Assembly (NCBI GenBank): GCA_016929645.1
Contig: JAFGIK010000067.1
Coordinates: forward strand, 1-39,172
From: Candidatus Dojkabacteria bacterium
GTDB lineage: Bacteria; Patescibacteriota; Dojkabacteria; SC72; JAFGCJ01
Length of the DNA stretch: 39,172 bases
Direction of reading: 5' to 3'
The number at the start of each line of letters is the position of its first letter. The stretch's first letter is position 1. Both the position numbers and the translations under genes were made by a program. Below the pieces are notes generated by a model. It ran no database searches, had not been told where the DNA came from, and saw nothing but the letters and a program-made list of their open reading frames with translations. This document shows positions 18,698-30,900 of the stretch, in pieces.

Positions 18698-18759
18698 CCT
18701 TTTGAAAGAAATATAAATAAAACTTAATGAAACTGATCTTTAGTCATGTCTTTCTGTTA

Positions 18760-18788
18760 TTGACTTTATTGTGTTTCGTATGTATTAT
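18760..18788 (+). promoter_or_regulatory. rRNA operon promoter P2
   Basis: TTGACT (18760-18765), an exact 17-nt spacer and TATTAT (18783-18788). The expected start is near 18795, just before boxA. Confidence 0.8.
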
Positions 18789-18800
18789 CCATCCCATATG

Positions 18801-18812
18801 TGCTCTTTGAAA
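18801..18812 (+). promoter_or_regulatory. boxA antitermination site
   Basis: TGCTCTTTGAAA closely matches the bacterial rRNA boxA (TGCTCTTTAACA) recognised by NusB/NusE. Part of it (CTTTGAAAA, 18804-18812) is also complementary to TTTTCAAAG at 20530-20538 downstream of 16S, extending the processing stem. Confidence 0.8.
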
Positions 18813-18820
18813 ATTGAAAT

Positions 18821-18831
18821 GTGGTAGCTAG
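18821..18831 (+). other. 16S processing stem, 5' half (3' half 20512-20522)
   Basis: GTGGTAGCTAG upstream of 16S is the exact reverse complement of CTAGCTACCAC at 20512-20522 just after the 16S 3' end. The two form the RNase III-type stem that brackets 16S in bacterial pre-rRNA. Confidence 0.85.
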
Positions 18832-18885
18832 TAGCTATTAATTATAACCCAAGAATCTAGGTACGTTTTACGTACTTTGAAACTT

Positions 18886-20490
<1,605 letters not shown>

Positions 20491-20718
20491 CTAAGGAGAT
20501 GTGTAAATGCTCTAGCTACCACGTTTTAGTTTTCAAAGCATTAGCTCTTTTAACAAAATGTATAGTTCAGCCTGTTTATCTGAAACTGTTCTTGTGGCTG
20601 TTGTTTTGTTCTAACTGAATTTGAGTATATCAAAACTCAGATATAGTTTTCGGTTTTATTTTGTGCAAGAAATTGGGAGTTTTTTCTTGTCAGGTGTAGC
20701 GGTGTGAGCTAAGGAGCA

Positions 20719-20795
20719 GGGCGCATAGCTCAGTTGGCTAGAGCGCAGTCCTGATAAGACTGAGGTCCCAAGTTCGAGACTTGGTGCGCCCACCA
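20719..20795 (+). tRNA. tRNA-Ile (GAU), CCA encoded
   Basis: The acceptor is GGGCGCA/TGCGCCC. The anticodon stem CAGTC/GACTG has loop CTGATAA, giving anticodon GAT. CCA is encoded at 20793-20795. It lies in the 16S-23S spacer, the classical place for tRNA-Ile. Confidence 0.97.
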
Positions 20796-20920
20796 GTTTT
20801 TGTTGTGCTTGCAAATTAAAATACATCTATGTATCTTAATTAAATAGTTAGACCTTAACAAAACTTAGTTGAAATTTTGAAATTTTTTTCAAAATGGATA
20901 GAGTCAAGTCATATTAGAAT

Positions 20921-20994
20921 GGGGCTGTAGTTCAACTGGCTAGAACACTACATTTGCAATGTAGAGGTCGGTGGTTCAAGTCCACCCAGCTCCA
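20921..20994 (+). tRNA. tRNA-Ala (UGC)
   Basis: The acceptor GGGGCTG/CAGCTCC contains the G3-U70 wobble that specifies alanine. The anticodon stem CTACA/TGTAG has loop TTTGCAA. CCA is not encoded. It is the second tRNA of the 16S-23S spacer. Confidence 0.97.
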
Positions 20995-21104
20995 CAATAG
21001 TTTTGTTATATGTAGAATTTGTTCATCAGTCAAAATTCTTACGAGTTTTGTTCGATGAGCAATTTCTAATTGAGATTGTTCATTTGCTCTTTTTTATGTT
21101 TTTT

Positions 21105-21222
21105 ATCTTCAAAATTACTTCAGTATTTTTGAAGATTAGTGAGACTGCGATGTGTGTATATAGTTTTGTTTTACAAGTAAAACACTTCAGTATTTTACTT
21201 GAAGAGCGAGACTGTGATGCAG
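21105..21222 (+). repeat. tandem stem-loops with a shared loop in the 16S-23S spacer
   Basis: The first hairpin has ATCTTCAAAA (21105-21114) and TTTTGAAGAT (21127-21136). The second has CAAGTAAAA (21174-21182) and TTTTACTTG (21193-21201). The stems differ, but both loops contain ACTTCAGTA, and each is followed by a similar GAGACTG-C/T-GATG block. A third perfect stem, TTTCGATA/TATCGAAA around CTTG, is at 21234-21253. Confidence 0.65.
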
Positions 21223-21280
21223 TGGAGACGAAGTTTCGATACTTGTATCGAAAGGTAGCGAACGTAGTCACACTCGAGAT

Positions 21281-21339
21281 GGGGCTATCTAACAGATTTA
21301 TCTGGGTAGATTAGAGTGGTTCAACTCCATTCAGCTCCA
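21281..21339 (+). pseudogene. tRNA-Ala-like remnant in the 16S-23S spacer
   Basis: This 59-nt element starts GGGGCT and ends with a T arm (AGTGG, loop TTCAACT, CCATT) and CAGCTCCA, all very close to tRNA-Ala(UGC) at 20921-20994. The sequence just upstream is also similar to that before the tRNA. The D and anticodon arms are missing. In their place one hairpin is formed: ATCTA and TAGAT outside, CAGAT and ATCTG inside. It cannot decode. It is probably a rearranged duplicate, or a tRNA-like signal for processing enzymes. Confidence 0.65.
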
Positions 21340-21413
21340 TGATCTTTTTAAAAAAACATTCTGATAATAAATGCAACCGAACATCTTTGTTGCATAACAT
21401 CAAAATGTTTACT

Positions 21414-21436
21414 GTACTTTTAAAACTGAATAGAAC
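21414..21436 (+). other. 23S processing stem, 5' half (3' half 24674-24696)
   Basis: The 23 nt at 21414-21436 pair with 24674-24696 over their whole length; the only two differences are G-U wobbles. This is the bracketing stem for RNase III release of 23S. Confidence 0.85.
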
Positions 21437-21472
21437 GAAGTCCTTTGTAGCCTTTGGGGCTATAAAGGATAA

Positions 21473-24668
<3,196 letters not shown>

Positions 24669-24686
24669 TTTTAGTTCTATTCAGTT

Positions 24687-24768
24687 TTAAGGGTACTACA
24701 TAAGTTTTTCTTTGGAAGATGATTTTTTTGAAATCAATTCCTCTCAGAAATTTATGTTGTACCCTTAA
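24687..24768 (+). other. long hairpin between 23S and 5S
   Basis: TTAAGGGTAC and ACATAA (24687-24703) pair with TTATGT and GTACCCTTAA (24752-24768), interrupted by one T-T mismatch: 16 bp in all. Its left arm overlaps the 3' half of the 23S processing stem (24674-24696), so the two structures exclude each other. Confidence 0.65.
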
Positions 24769-24851
24769 AAAGAATATTTGAATTTGTGTTCATTTAAAAA
24801 GAAATATTTTGCAGCCGCAAGACATGAATGTTTATATCTTATGAACTTTCG

Positions 24852-24971
24852 TGCCTGGCGGCTGTAGAGGAGTGGTTCCACCTGATCCCATCCCGAACTC
24901 AGAAGTTAAACGCTCCATCGCCGAAGATACTTTGACCTCACGGTCTCGGAAAAATAGGTCGTCGCCAGGAC
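24852..24971 (+). rRNA. rrf: 5S ribosomal RNA
   Basis: The gene is about 120 nt. Terminal helix CCTGGCG (24854-24860) pairs with CGCCAGG (24963-24969). The conserved CCATCCCGAACTCAGAAG and AAACGCTCCATCGCCGA blocks of bacterial 5S are present. It is the last gene of the rRNA operon, about 180 nt after 23S. Confidence 0.95.
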
Positions 24972-25059
24972 TCATTGATCTCCTCTTTGTACTGTGGAAT
25001 TTATATCTACACGTTGTTACTATTTTCTTTTTTATATTTAATCCTGAAATATTGTACTA

Positions 25060-25088
25060 TTGCATAATGCATTTGTGCAGGATATAAT
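25060..25088 (+). promoter_or_regulatory. promoter of the S1-repeat / clpC / radA operon
   Basis: TTGCAT (25060-25065), a 17-nt spacer and TATAAT (25083-25088). The start would be near 25095. A small CTGG/CCAG hairpin and the ribosome-binding site AAAGGTGG (25127-25134) precede the ATG at 25144; this is one of the clearest SD sequences in the window. Confidence 0.8.
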
Positions 25089-25143
25089 TGCCCCAAAACT
25101 GGTTAAACGCCAGAAATTCATAAAGAAAGGTGGTTTGTTTTAA

Positions 25144-26307
25144 ATGGCTTCAAATAATAATACGTCGTCTACAAAAGATGACTTAAAAAATGGTGATAAT
25201 TCCATTGCTTTTCTAGAGGAATATTTATCGCATCCAGAAAATTTACCCAAAAATGTTACAGCGGGTGATATTGTTGAAGGAAACGTTGTTGACGTTAAGC
25301 CTGGCATAGTTCTTGTTGATGTTGGGTATAAATCTGAGGGTATTATTGCTGGAAGAGAACTCAAAGCTGAAGATATCGATCTTGAAAAACTCAAAATTGG
25401 TGATCCAATTCTTGTATATGTTGTTACAACTGAAGATGAAGAGGGTCAATTGGTTCTTTCGTTCAGACGTACACAATCAGCAAGGTTCTGGATAAAGCTT
25501 GAGAAGGCTAAATCTGAAAATGACGTTGTCGAAGCTGTAGTTGTCGAATCAAATAATGGAGGTGTTATATGTGAATTAGGTGAAAATATCCGTGGGTTTA
25601 TTCCAACTTCTCAGCTTGATGCGTCAAGAGTTTATGCTACCGGACAAAGGATGGTAGGTCATGATATTTCAAGTAGTGTTCAGGAAAGGCTTTCTTCTCT
25701 TATTGGACAGTCAATACAGACAAGAATTATTGAGTTAGATCGAGAGAAAAATAGAATTATATTGTCTGAGAAAATGGTTACTCAAGCAAGAGATCTTGCT
25801 AAGAGAGAAGCGACTTTAAATAAGATCAAAGAAAGCGATGTTCTCGAAGGAGAGATTAGCGGTATTACACCATTTGGAGTATTTGTTAATGCTCAGGGAT
25901 TAGAAGGTCTTGTTCACTTATCTGAGTTATCCTGGGATAAAGTAGAAAATACAGGAGACTTATATCATGTTGGTGATAAAGTGAAAGTTCAGGTAATCGG
26001 TATTTCCGATGGAGGAAAGCGTGTTGCTTACAGTATTAAAAGATTGCAAGAAGATCCATGGGCTGATTCAATTTCAAAGTACAAAATTGGTGATGTTGTC
26101 GAAGGAGTTGTTCAAAAGGTCGTAAATTATGGAGTCTTTGTTCGAATCGGTGAAGGATTAAACGGCCTTGTTCATATTTCTGAGATGTCGGATAAATTGG
26201 TTAAAGATCCAAATAATCTTGTTTCTATCGGAGATAAAGTTAAAGTAAAAATACTAACAGTATCAAAGACAGAAAGACATCTTGGCTTGAGTTTAAAAAG
26301 GGTTTAA
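25144..26307 (+). CDS. rpsA: 30S ribosomal protein S1-like (four S1 domains)
   Basis: This 387-residue protein consists of four S1 OB-fold repeats. They begin near residues 40 (AGDIVEGNVVDVKPGIVLVDVG), 122, 236 (SDVLEGEISGITPFGVFV) and 318 (IGDVVEGVVQKVVNYGVFVR). The third and fourth are the most canonical, with GLVHLSELSWD and GLVHISEMSD. Four repeats match the short S1 homologues of Gram-positives and many small-genome bacteria rather than the six of E. coli. S1 helps recruit mRNA to the 30S subunit, which would suit an organism with few strong SD sites. A promoter lies directly upstream, and clpC follows after 9 nt. Confidence 0.88.
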   Translation: MASNNNTSSTKDDLKNGDNSIAFLEEYLSHPENLPKNVTAGDIVEGNVVDVKPGIVLVDVGYKSEGIIAGRELKAEDIDLEKLKIGDPILVYVVTTEDEEGQLVLSFRRTQSARFWIKLEKAKSENDVVEAVVVESNNGGVICELGENIRGFIPTSQLDASRVYATGQRMVGHDISSSVQERLSSLIGQSIQTRIIELDREKNRIILSEKMVTQARDLAKREATLNKIKESDVLEGEISGITPFGVFVNAQGLEGLVHLSELSWDKVENTGDLYHVGDKVKVQVIGISDGGKRVAYSIKRLQEDPWADSISKYKIGDVVEGVVQKVVNYGVFVRIGEGLNGLVHISEMSDKLVKDPNNLVSIGDKVKVKILTVSKTERHLGLSLKRV

Positions 26308-26316
26308 CGTTACTAG

Positions 26317-28848
26317 ATGAAAAAACCGTTTACGCGATTCACTAAAAATGCATTCATTTCGTTACGCCTGGCAACAACAATTGCTGATCGTATGAAATCT
26401 GTGGAGGTAAAGCCTAAGCACCTTTTCCTGGGTCTGATTTTAAACAGAGCAGGTATAGCGTCTCGGGTGCTTAGTGCTATCCGCATAGATATAGCTAAGA
26501 CATTTAGTTCGTTTTCTGATGGGATAGACCTCTCTGATATTAAATCCTCTAGGTTTTTTGATAAAGATAAGGCAATTTCCGAAGATCTTTCTCGAGTTAT
26601 TGGACGGGCGTTTAGTATTGCTCATGACCTAAATCATGTTTATGTTGGTACAGAGCATCTTTTGATGTCTATTCTTCATGATAAAAAATTTGATTTTGTA
26701 AAAGATCTTGCTGTGTCTGGTATAACTCTTGATTCAGTGAGGAAGAATATTCTTAGTTTTACATCATATCCTCAAGGTGTGTTGTCTAAACCTCCAATAG
26801 CAAGTGATGCAGGTAAACCTTCGGCCCTTGATATTTTTGGTAGGAATCTTACTGATCTTGCAAAAAAAAGTAAACTTGATCCTGTAATTGGTCGAGATAA
26901 AGAGATAGATGAATTAATAAATATCCTCTCAAGGCGAAGGAAAAATAATCCCATAGTTGTTGGAGAAGCTGGTGTAGGTAAGACAGCGTTGATAGAAGGA
27001 TTAGCTCAAAGAATTGTAAAAGGTGATGTGCCTGACTCTTTAAGGAATACAGTGATAATTTCCCTTGATGTTACGGGGATTGTTGCTGGCAGTAAAATGC
27101 GTGGTGATATGGAAGAGAAGATGATGGCTGTTATAAATGAGGTTGCAAGTGTACCAAATATGATACTTTTTATTGATGAAATACATACAATTCTTGGTGC
27201 TGGTGCTGTTGGTGGAGGGGGGCTTGATATTGCAGGTGTTCTTAAACCTGCACTTGTTCACGGTGATTTTAGGTGTATTGGAGCTACTACGGTTGCTGAT
27301 TATAATAGGTATTTTGAAGAAGAGCCTGCTTTGAGTAGGCGTTTCCAAAAAGTTCTTGTTGAGGAATCCTCGGTCGAAGATACAGTTCAGATTTTAAAGA
27401 ATCTAAGGCCGTTGCTTGAAGCTCATCATAATGTTGTCATAACTGACGATGCAATTGAGTACGCTGTGAGGCTTTCTGATCAATATGTGAGTGATAGATA
27501 CCTTCCTGATAAGGCTATTGACCTAATGGATGAGGCTGCGGCTGCAAGAAGGCTTGAAATAGAAAAAGAATATGACTCTCTTGGTGATGTTAAAAATAGG
27601 TATAAACAGATTATTGAAAAAAAGGAAGGAGCTATAGATAATGGTGAATTTGATGTTGCAATTAATTTGAGAAAAGAGCAAAAAAAGGTCGAAAATGAAC
27701 TTTATGATCTGAAAAAGGCTAGAGTTAGGATAAAGAAGAATAAGAAGTTTCAGGTTGATGCTAAAGTTGTGCGAGAAATAATCTCAAGATGGACAAATAT
27801 TCCTCTTACAACCTTGGATTCAACAGAATCTTCTGAATTAATTCATTTTGAGGATACCCTTGCAAGTTCTGTAATTGGGCAAAACGAAGCAGTCTTGAAG
27901 GTTGCTAATGCTATAAAACGTGCTCGAACGGGGGTTACTAGTGTAGAAAGGCCATGGGCATCTTTCCTGTTTCTTGGTCCAACTGGTGTTGGTAAAACTG
28001 AGCTGGCAAAAGTTCTTACGCGAGAATTATTTGGTGATGAGGATCGTTTAATTCAGGTAGATATGAGTGAAATGATGGAAATGCATAGCGTATCAAAGTT
28101 GATTGGTTCTCCTCCTGGTTATGTTGGATATCGTGAAGGTGGCCAGTTGACGGAAAAAGTTAGATTGCAGCCACACTCAGTGATTCTTTTTGACGAAATT
28201 GAGAAAGCGCATATTGATGTCCTTAATTTGCTTTTGCAGATACTTGAGTATGGCCATCTTACAGATGGTAAGGGACGAAGAGTTAATTTTAAAAATACAG
28301 TTATTATCCTTACGTCCAATATTGGTGCTGAAGATATTCGGCGTGATAAGGTTCTCGGTTTTCAAGAAGCAGATGTGAGAGATCGTTCTTCCAAGTCTGA
28401 TAAAGAAATAGAGTCTGCTTATGATGGTATGAAGGAAAAGCTTCTGGATCAATTGAAAAAAGAGATTAGACCTGAGCTTTTGAATCGTCTTGATGACATA
28501 GTTATTTTCCGAACATTGACAAGGAAAGATGCTCGTAAGATTGTTGACCTTTTGCTTGGTGACCTTAATGGTCGGCTCGAAGATCAAAATGTTAAGGTAG
28601 ATCTTACTGACGAAGCTAAGGATTTTATTGTTACGCAAGGATTTAGTGAAGAATACGGAGCGCGTCCACTTCGTAGGACAATTCAGGATTTTGTAGAAAC
28701 ACCTGTTGCTAACTATCTTTTGAAATATGGCGGAGGTGTTGTTTTGAAGGGTAAAAAGGCTAAACCTGAACGTAAGAAATTATTAATAGCTGTTGATAAA
28801 GAGAAACATAAACTTTCTGTTTCGAAAGTAAAAAGTGCCAAAGAATAA
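26317..28848 (+). CDS. clpC: ATP-dependent Clp protease ATPase subunit, ClpC-like
   Basis: This 843-residue protein has an N-terminal Clp_N double repeat (about 1-150) and D1 AAA with Walker A GEAGVGKTAL near 216 and Walker B ILFIDEIHTILG near 283. A short UVR-type middle segment lies near 428-460 (KEGAIDNGEFDVAINLRKEQ). D2 has Walker A GPTGVGKTEL near 553 and VILFDEIEKAH. The D2 loop KVLGFQ near 679 supplies the LGF tripeptide used to dock ClpP. A short middle domain with UVR plus an LGF loop fits ClpC rather than the disaggregase ClpB. It unfolds proteins for ClpP; no clpP is in the window. The 3' end overlaps radA by 14 nt. Confidence 0.93.
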   Translation: MKKPFTRFTKNAFISLRLATTIADRMKSVEVKPKHLFLGLILNRAGIASRVLSAIRIDIAKTFSSFSDGIDLSDIKSSRFFDKDKAISEDLSRVIGRAFSIAHDLNHVYVGTEHLLMSILHDKKFDFVKDLAVSGITLDSVRKNILSFTSYPQGVLSKPPIASDAGKPSALDIFGRNLTDLAKKSKLDPVIGRDKEIDELINILSRRRKNNPIVVGEAGVGKTALIEGLAQRIVKGDVPDSLRNTVIISLDVTGIVAGSKMRGDMEEKMMAVINEVASVPNMILFIDEIHTILGAGAVGGGGLDIAGVLKPALVHGDFRCIGATTVADYNRYFEEEPALSRRFQKVLVEESSVEDTVQILKNLRPLLEAHHNVVITDDAIEYAVRLSDQYVSDRYLPDKAIDLMDEAAAARRLEIEKEYDSLGDVKNRYKQIIEKKEGAIDNGEFDVAINLRKEQKKVENELYDLKKARVRIKKNKKFQVDAKVVREIISRWTNIPLTTLDSTESSELIHFEDTLASSVIGQNEAVLKVANAIKRARTGVTSVERPWASFLFLGPTGVGKTELAKVLTRELFGDEDRLIQVDMSEMMEMHSVSKLIGSPPGYVGYREGGQLTEKVRLQPHSVILFDEIEKAHIDVLNLLLQILEYGHLTDGKGRRVNFKNTVIILTSNIGAEDIRRDKVLGFQEADVRDRSSKSDKEIESAYDGMKEKLLDQLKKEIRPELLNRLDDIVIFRTLTRKDARKIVDLLLGDLNGRLEDQNVKVDLTDEAKDFIVTQGFSEEYGARPLRRTIQDFVETPVANYLLKYGGGVVLKGKKAKPERKKLLIAVDKEKHKLSVSKVKSAKE

Positions 28849-30244
28849 ATCTTCAAAAACTGTTTATGTGTGTGATGAGTGCGGTAATGAATATTCTACC
28901 TGGAGTGGCCAGTGTTTGTTTTGTAAAAGCTGGGGATCTCTCAAGGAGAGAAATCTTGATGTTAGTGAGATATCTAAACTTTCCGCTACAGTCGAATCTG
29001 CGGAAATTTTTTCAATTGATAAATTAGAATCAGCCAAAAACGTAACTCGTGACTCAACGGGATTTTATGAGGTTGATAGGGTACTTGGTGGTGGTATTGT
29101 AAAGGGAGAGATGATTCTGATTAGTGGCGAGCCTGGTATTGGAAAATCGACATTGCTTTTACAAATTGCTAAAAAAGTCCTTTATTCTGGCGATTTCTCA
29201 ATACTTTATGTTAGTGGAGAAGAATCTGTAGATCAACTAATGACTAGGTATGGAAGAGTTAAGGTAGATAAATCAGATTCTTCTGATAGAAAAAATAAAG
29301 TTTTGGACGATAGAGATACAGGTCTCAAGTTGAAAGGTAAAGAAAGTTTTCCAGAGAAAAACTTTTGGATTACGGAAGAGAATAATATTGATAGAGTTAT
29401 CAAAGTAGTCGATGAGAAAAGACCTAATTTAGTCATTATTGATTCAATACAATCTGTATTTTCGGAAGATTCTTCAAGTTTTCCGGGCAGTATTTCTCAA
29501 GTTAGAGAGTGTGGAATAAAACTAATGCGCTGTGCCAAAAAGCTTGGTATTCCTTTTTTTATTGTTGGTCAAGTTACAAAAGATGGCGTAGTTGCTGGGC
29601 CTAAAGTGCTTGAACATATGGTTGATGCTGTGCTGTATTTTGAAGGTGATGATCTTGGAGAATATAGAGTATTGCGAAGTATAAAAAATAGATTTGGATC
29701 GACCAACGAGATAGGTATTTTCGAAATGACATCGTTTGGTTTATTGGAGGTTGATGATACAGCGAATATTTTTGTTTCAGATAGTGATGGTGGCACAGCT
29801 GGTGTTGTTAAGGCTGCGATATACAAAGGTTCCAGGGTAATTTTTATTGAAATACAGGCACTTACGATATCTTCGAGTTTTAACCTTCCGAGAAGGCTTC
29901 CAACGGGTTTTAAGAAATCTAGACTTGAAATGCTCTGTGCTGTACTTGGCAGGAGGATGGGTTTGGATTTGTCAGGTGATGATGTGTTCGTTAATGTTTC
30001 TGGTGGTATAAATGTAACAGATCCTGCAATTGATGTTGCTGTTTGTGCTGCGATAATTAGTGCCAAAAAGAACATAATAATCAACTTTAATAAGGTTTTT
30101 GTTGGTGAAGTAAGTTTATCGGGAAATATTAAAAAAGTTATGCATATCAAAAATATTCAATCCGAGGTTAAAAGAAGAGGTTACCACTATGAAGGTTGGT
30201 TGGAGAGTGGAAAAAATAAGATTAAGGATGTATTAAAGTTTTGA
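28835..30244 (+). CDS. radA: DNA repair protein RadA (Sms)
   Basis: This 469-residue protein begins at a GTG at 28835 inside the end of clpC. The C4 zinc finger is C13, C16, C27 and C30 (CDECG and CLFCK). The RecA-like ATPase has Walker A GEPGIGKST near 98. The RadA-specific KNRFGSTNEIG motif is near 284. The Lon-like C-terminal domain carries GEVSLSGNIKKV. RadA promotes branch migration in recombination. A stretch near 143-170, with repeated Asp, Lys and Ser, is an insertion relative to typical RadA. The clpC-radA pairing with overlapping frames is also found in Gram-positive genomes. Confidence 0.95.
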   Translation: MPKNKSSKTVYVCDECGNEYSTWSGQCLFCKSWGSLKERNLDVSEISKLSATVESAEIFSIDKLESAKNVTRDSTGFYEVDRVLGGGIVKGEMILISGEPGIGKSTLLLQIAKKVLYSGDFSILYVSGEESVDQLMTRYGRVKVDKSDSSDRKNKVLDDRDTGLKLKGKESFPEKNFWITEENNIDRVIKVVDEKRPNLVIIDSIQSVFSEDSSSFPGSISQVRECGIKLMRCAKKLGIPFFIVGQVTKDGVVAGPKVLEHMVDAVLYFEGDDLGEYRVLRSIKNRFGSTNEIGIFEMTSFGLLEVDDTANIFVSDSDGGTAGVVKAAIYKGSRVIFIEIQALTISSSFNLPRRLPTGFKKSRLEMLCAVLGRRMGLDLSGDDVFVNVSGGINVTDPAIDVAVCAAIISAKKNIIINFNKVFVGEVSLSGNIKKVMHIKNIQSEVKRRGYHYEGWLESGKNKIKDVLKF

Positions 30245-30485
30245 TGCGATAGGATAGGCTTCCTCTTTTGTTTGATTTTTCATTATTTAGTATAACATTT
30301 CAGCTATTTTCCCTAATTTAGGTTCGCTTAATGCGTATTCGTAACATGCGTAGTGAGCGATGATTATTCGTAACATTTACGTCTTGCCCTGACGCTTGCC
30401 TGAGGAATATCTCATTGTAACGGCGTAACTTGCAGGTGGATTTCGGGCTGGTTGCTATCGGGTAGTGACGAGATTAACTAAGGGG
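30245..30485. other. non-coding spacer after radA
   Basis: No gene is seen. The segment 30310-30480 looks richer in G and C than its surroundings and contains ATTCGTAACAT twice (30338-30348 and 30367-30377). No terminator is evident. The next promoter begins at 30486. Confidence 0.5.
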
Positions 30486-30514
30486 TTGACAAATGTAGGG
30501 CTATGAGCTAAAAT
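30486..30514 (+). promoter_or_regulatory. promoter of the structured RNA
   Basis: Consensus TTGACA (30486-30491), a 17-nt spacer and TAAAAT (30509-30514). The predicted start is near 30521, about 20 nt before the first large hairpin. Confidence 0.8.
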
Positions 30515-30520
30515 GTATTT

Positions 30521-30775
30521 GTTCTTAAACATATATCAATGAAAAGTAGGTTTGTTCCAGGATCTGGTTTAGCTATAAACTAGTACTGGGTCCTTGGATA
30601 AGCCTACTTTTGATGAATATCTGAATTTATCCCAGGATCTGGTTTAGCCATAAACTAGTACTGGGTCCTTGGATAAGTTCGGATAAATCGGGAAGCAAGA
30701 TTGTTCTTCGACTTTTGTAGAAGCTTTTCTATAAAAGTCGGGGTCGGTTGGGGCAGTACCGATCCCGATTATTGA
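30521..30775 (+). ncRNA. unrecognised structured RNA (independent ncRNA or long rho leader)
   Basis: About 255 nt contain at least four strong stems. Two long hairpins share a 46-nt core (separate entry). A third hairpin, CGACTTTTGTAGAA/TTCTATAAAAGTCG around GCTT, is at 30709-30740. A fourth, built on GGGTCGGT and ACCGATCC, is at 30741-30765. AATCGGG (30686-30692) can instead pair with CCCGATT (30764-30770), which excludes the fourth stem, so two alternative folds exist. There is no ORF of note. It has its own promoter, and rho has a second, nearer one at 30789-30817, which favours an independent transcript. It does not match tmRNA, RNase P RNA, SRP RNA or any riboswitch I know. Confidence 0.65.
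30557..30677 (+). repeat. tandem 46-nt core repeat with compensating outer stems
   Basis: Copies at 30557-30602 and 30632-30677 differ at one loop base (T30574 versus C30649). Each core folds as GGATCT with TGGGTCC and GGTTTA with TAAACT around a GCYA loop, leaving a 5-nt bulge AGTAC on the 3' side. Outside the repeat the sequences are unrelated but still pair: AAAAGTAGG/CCTACTTTT for the first and ATCTGAA/TTCGGAT for the second. Confidence 0.85.
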
Positions 30776-30788
30776 TATAACTCAACGT

Positions 30789-30817
30789 TTGACAAATTCT
30801 CAACATGTAAATATACT
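30789..30817 (+). promoter_or_regulatory. rho promoter
   Basis: TTGACA (30789-30794), a 17-nt spacer and TATACT (30812-30817): near consensus. The start would be near 30824, about 77 nt before the GTG of rho. Confidence 0.8.
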
Positions 30818-30900
30818 TTCTTTAGTCTCCTTTACTATTTTGAAATATGATATTCCTATTATTCTGTTGTTTATTTATTTAATATATTATTCCTCTACCT

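Noticed and set aside
29569-30150. 193-codon frame on the minus strand inside radA
   Set aside because: It is antisense to the RadA motor and Lon-like domains. Its Ser/Pro/Thr-rich composition is typical of a shadow frame.
30557-30677. Tandem repeat as a CRISPR array
   Set aside because: There are only two copies, the repeat is internally structured, the 'spacer' pairs with the flanks, and no cas genes are present.
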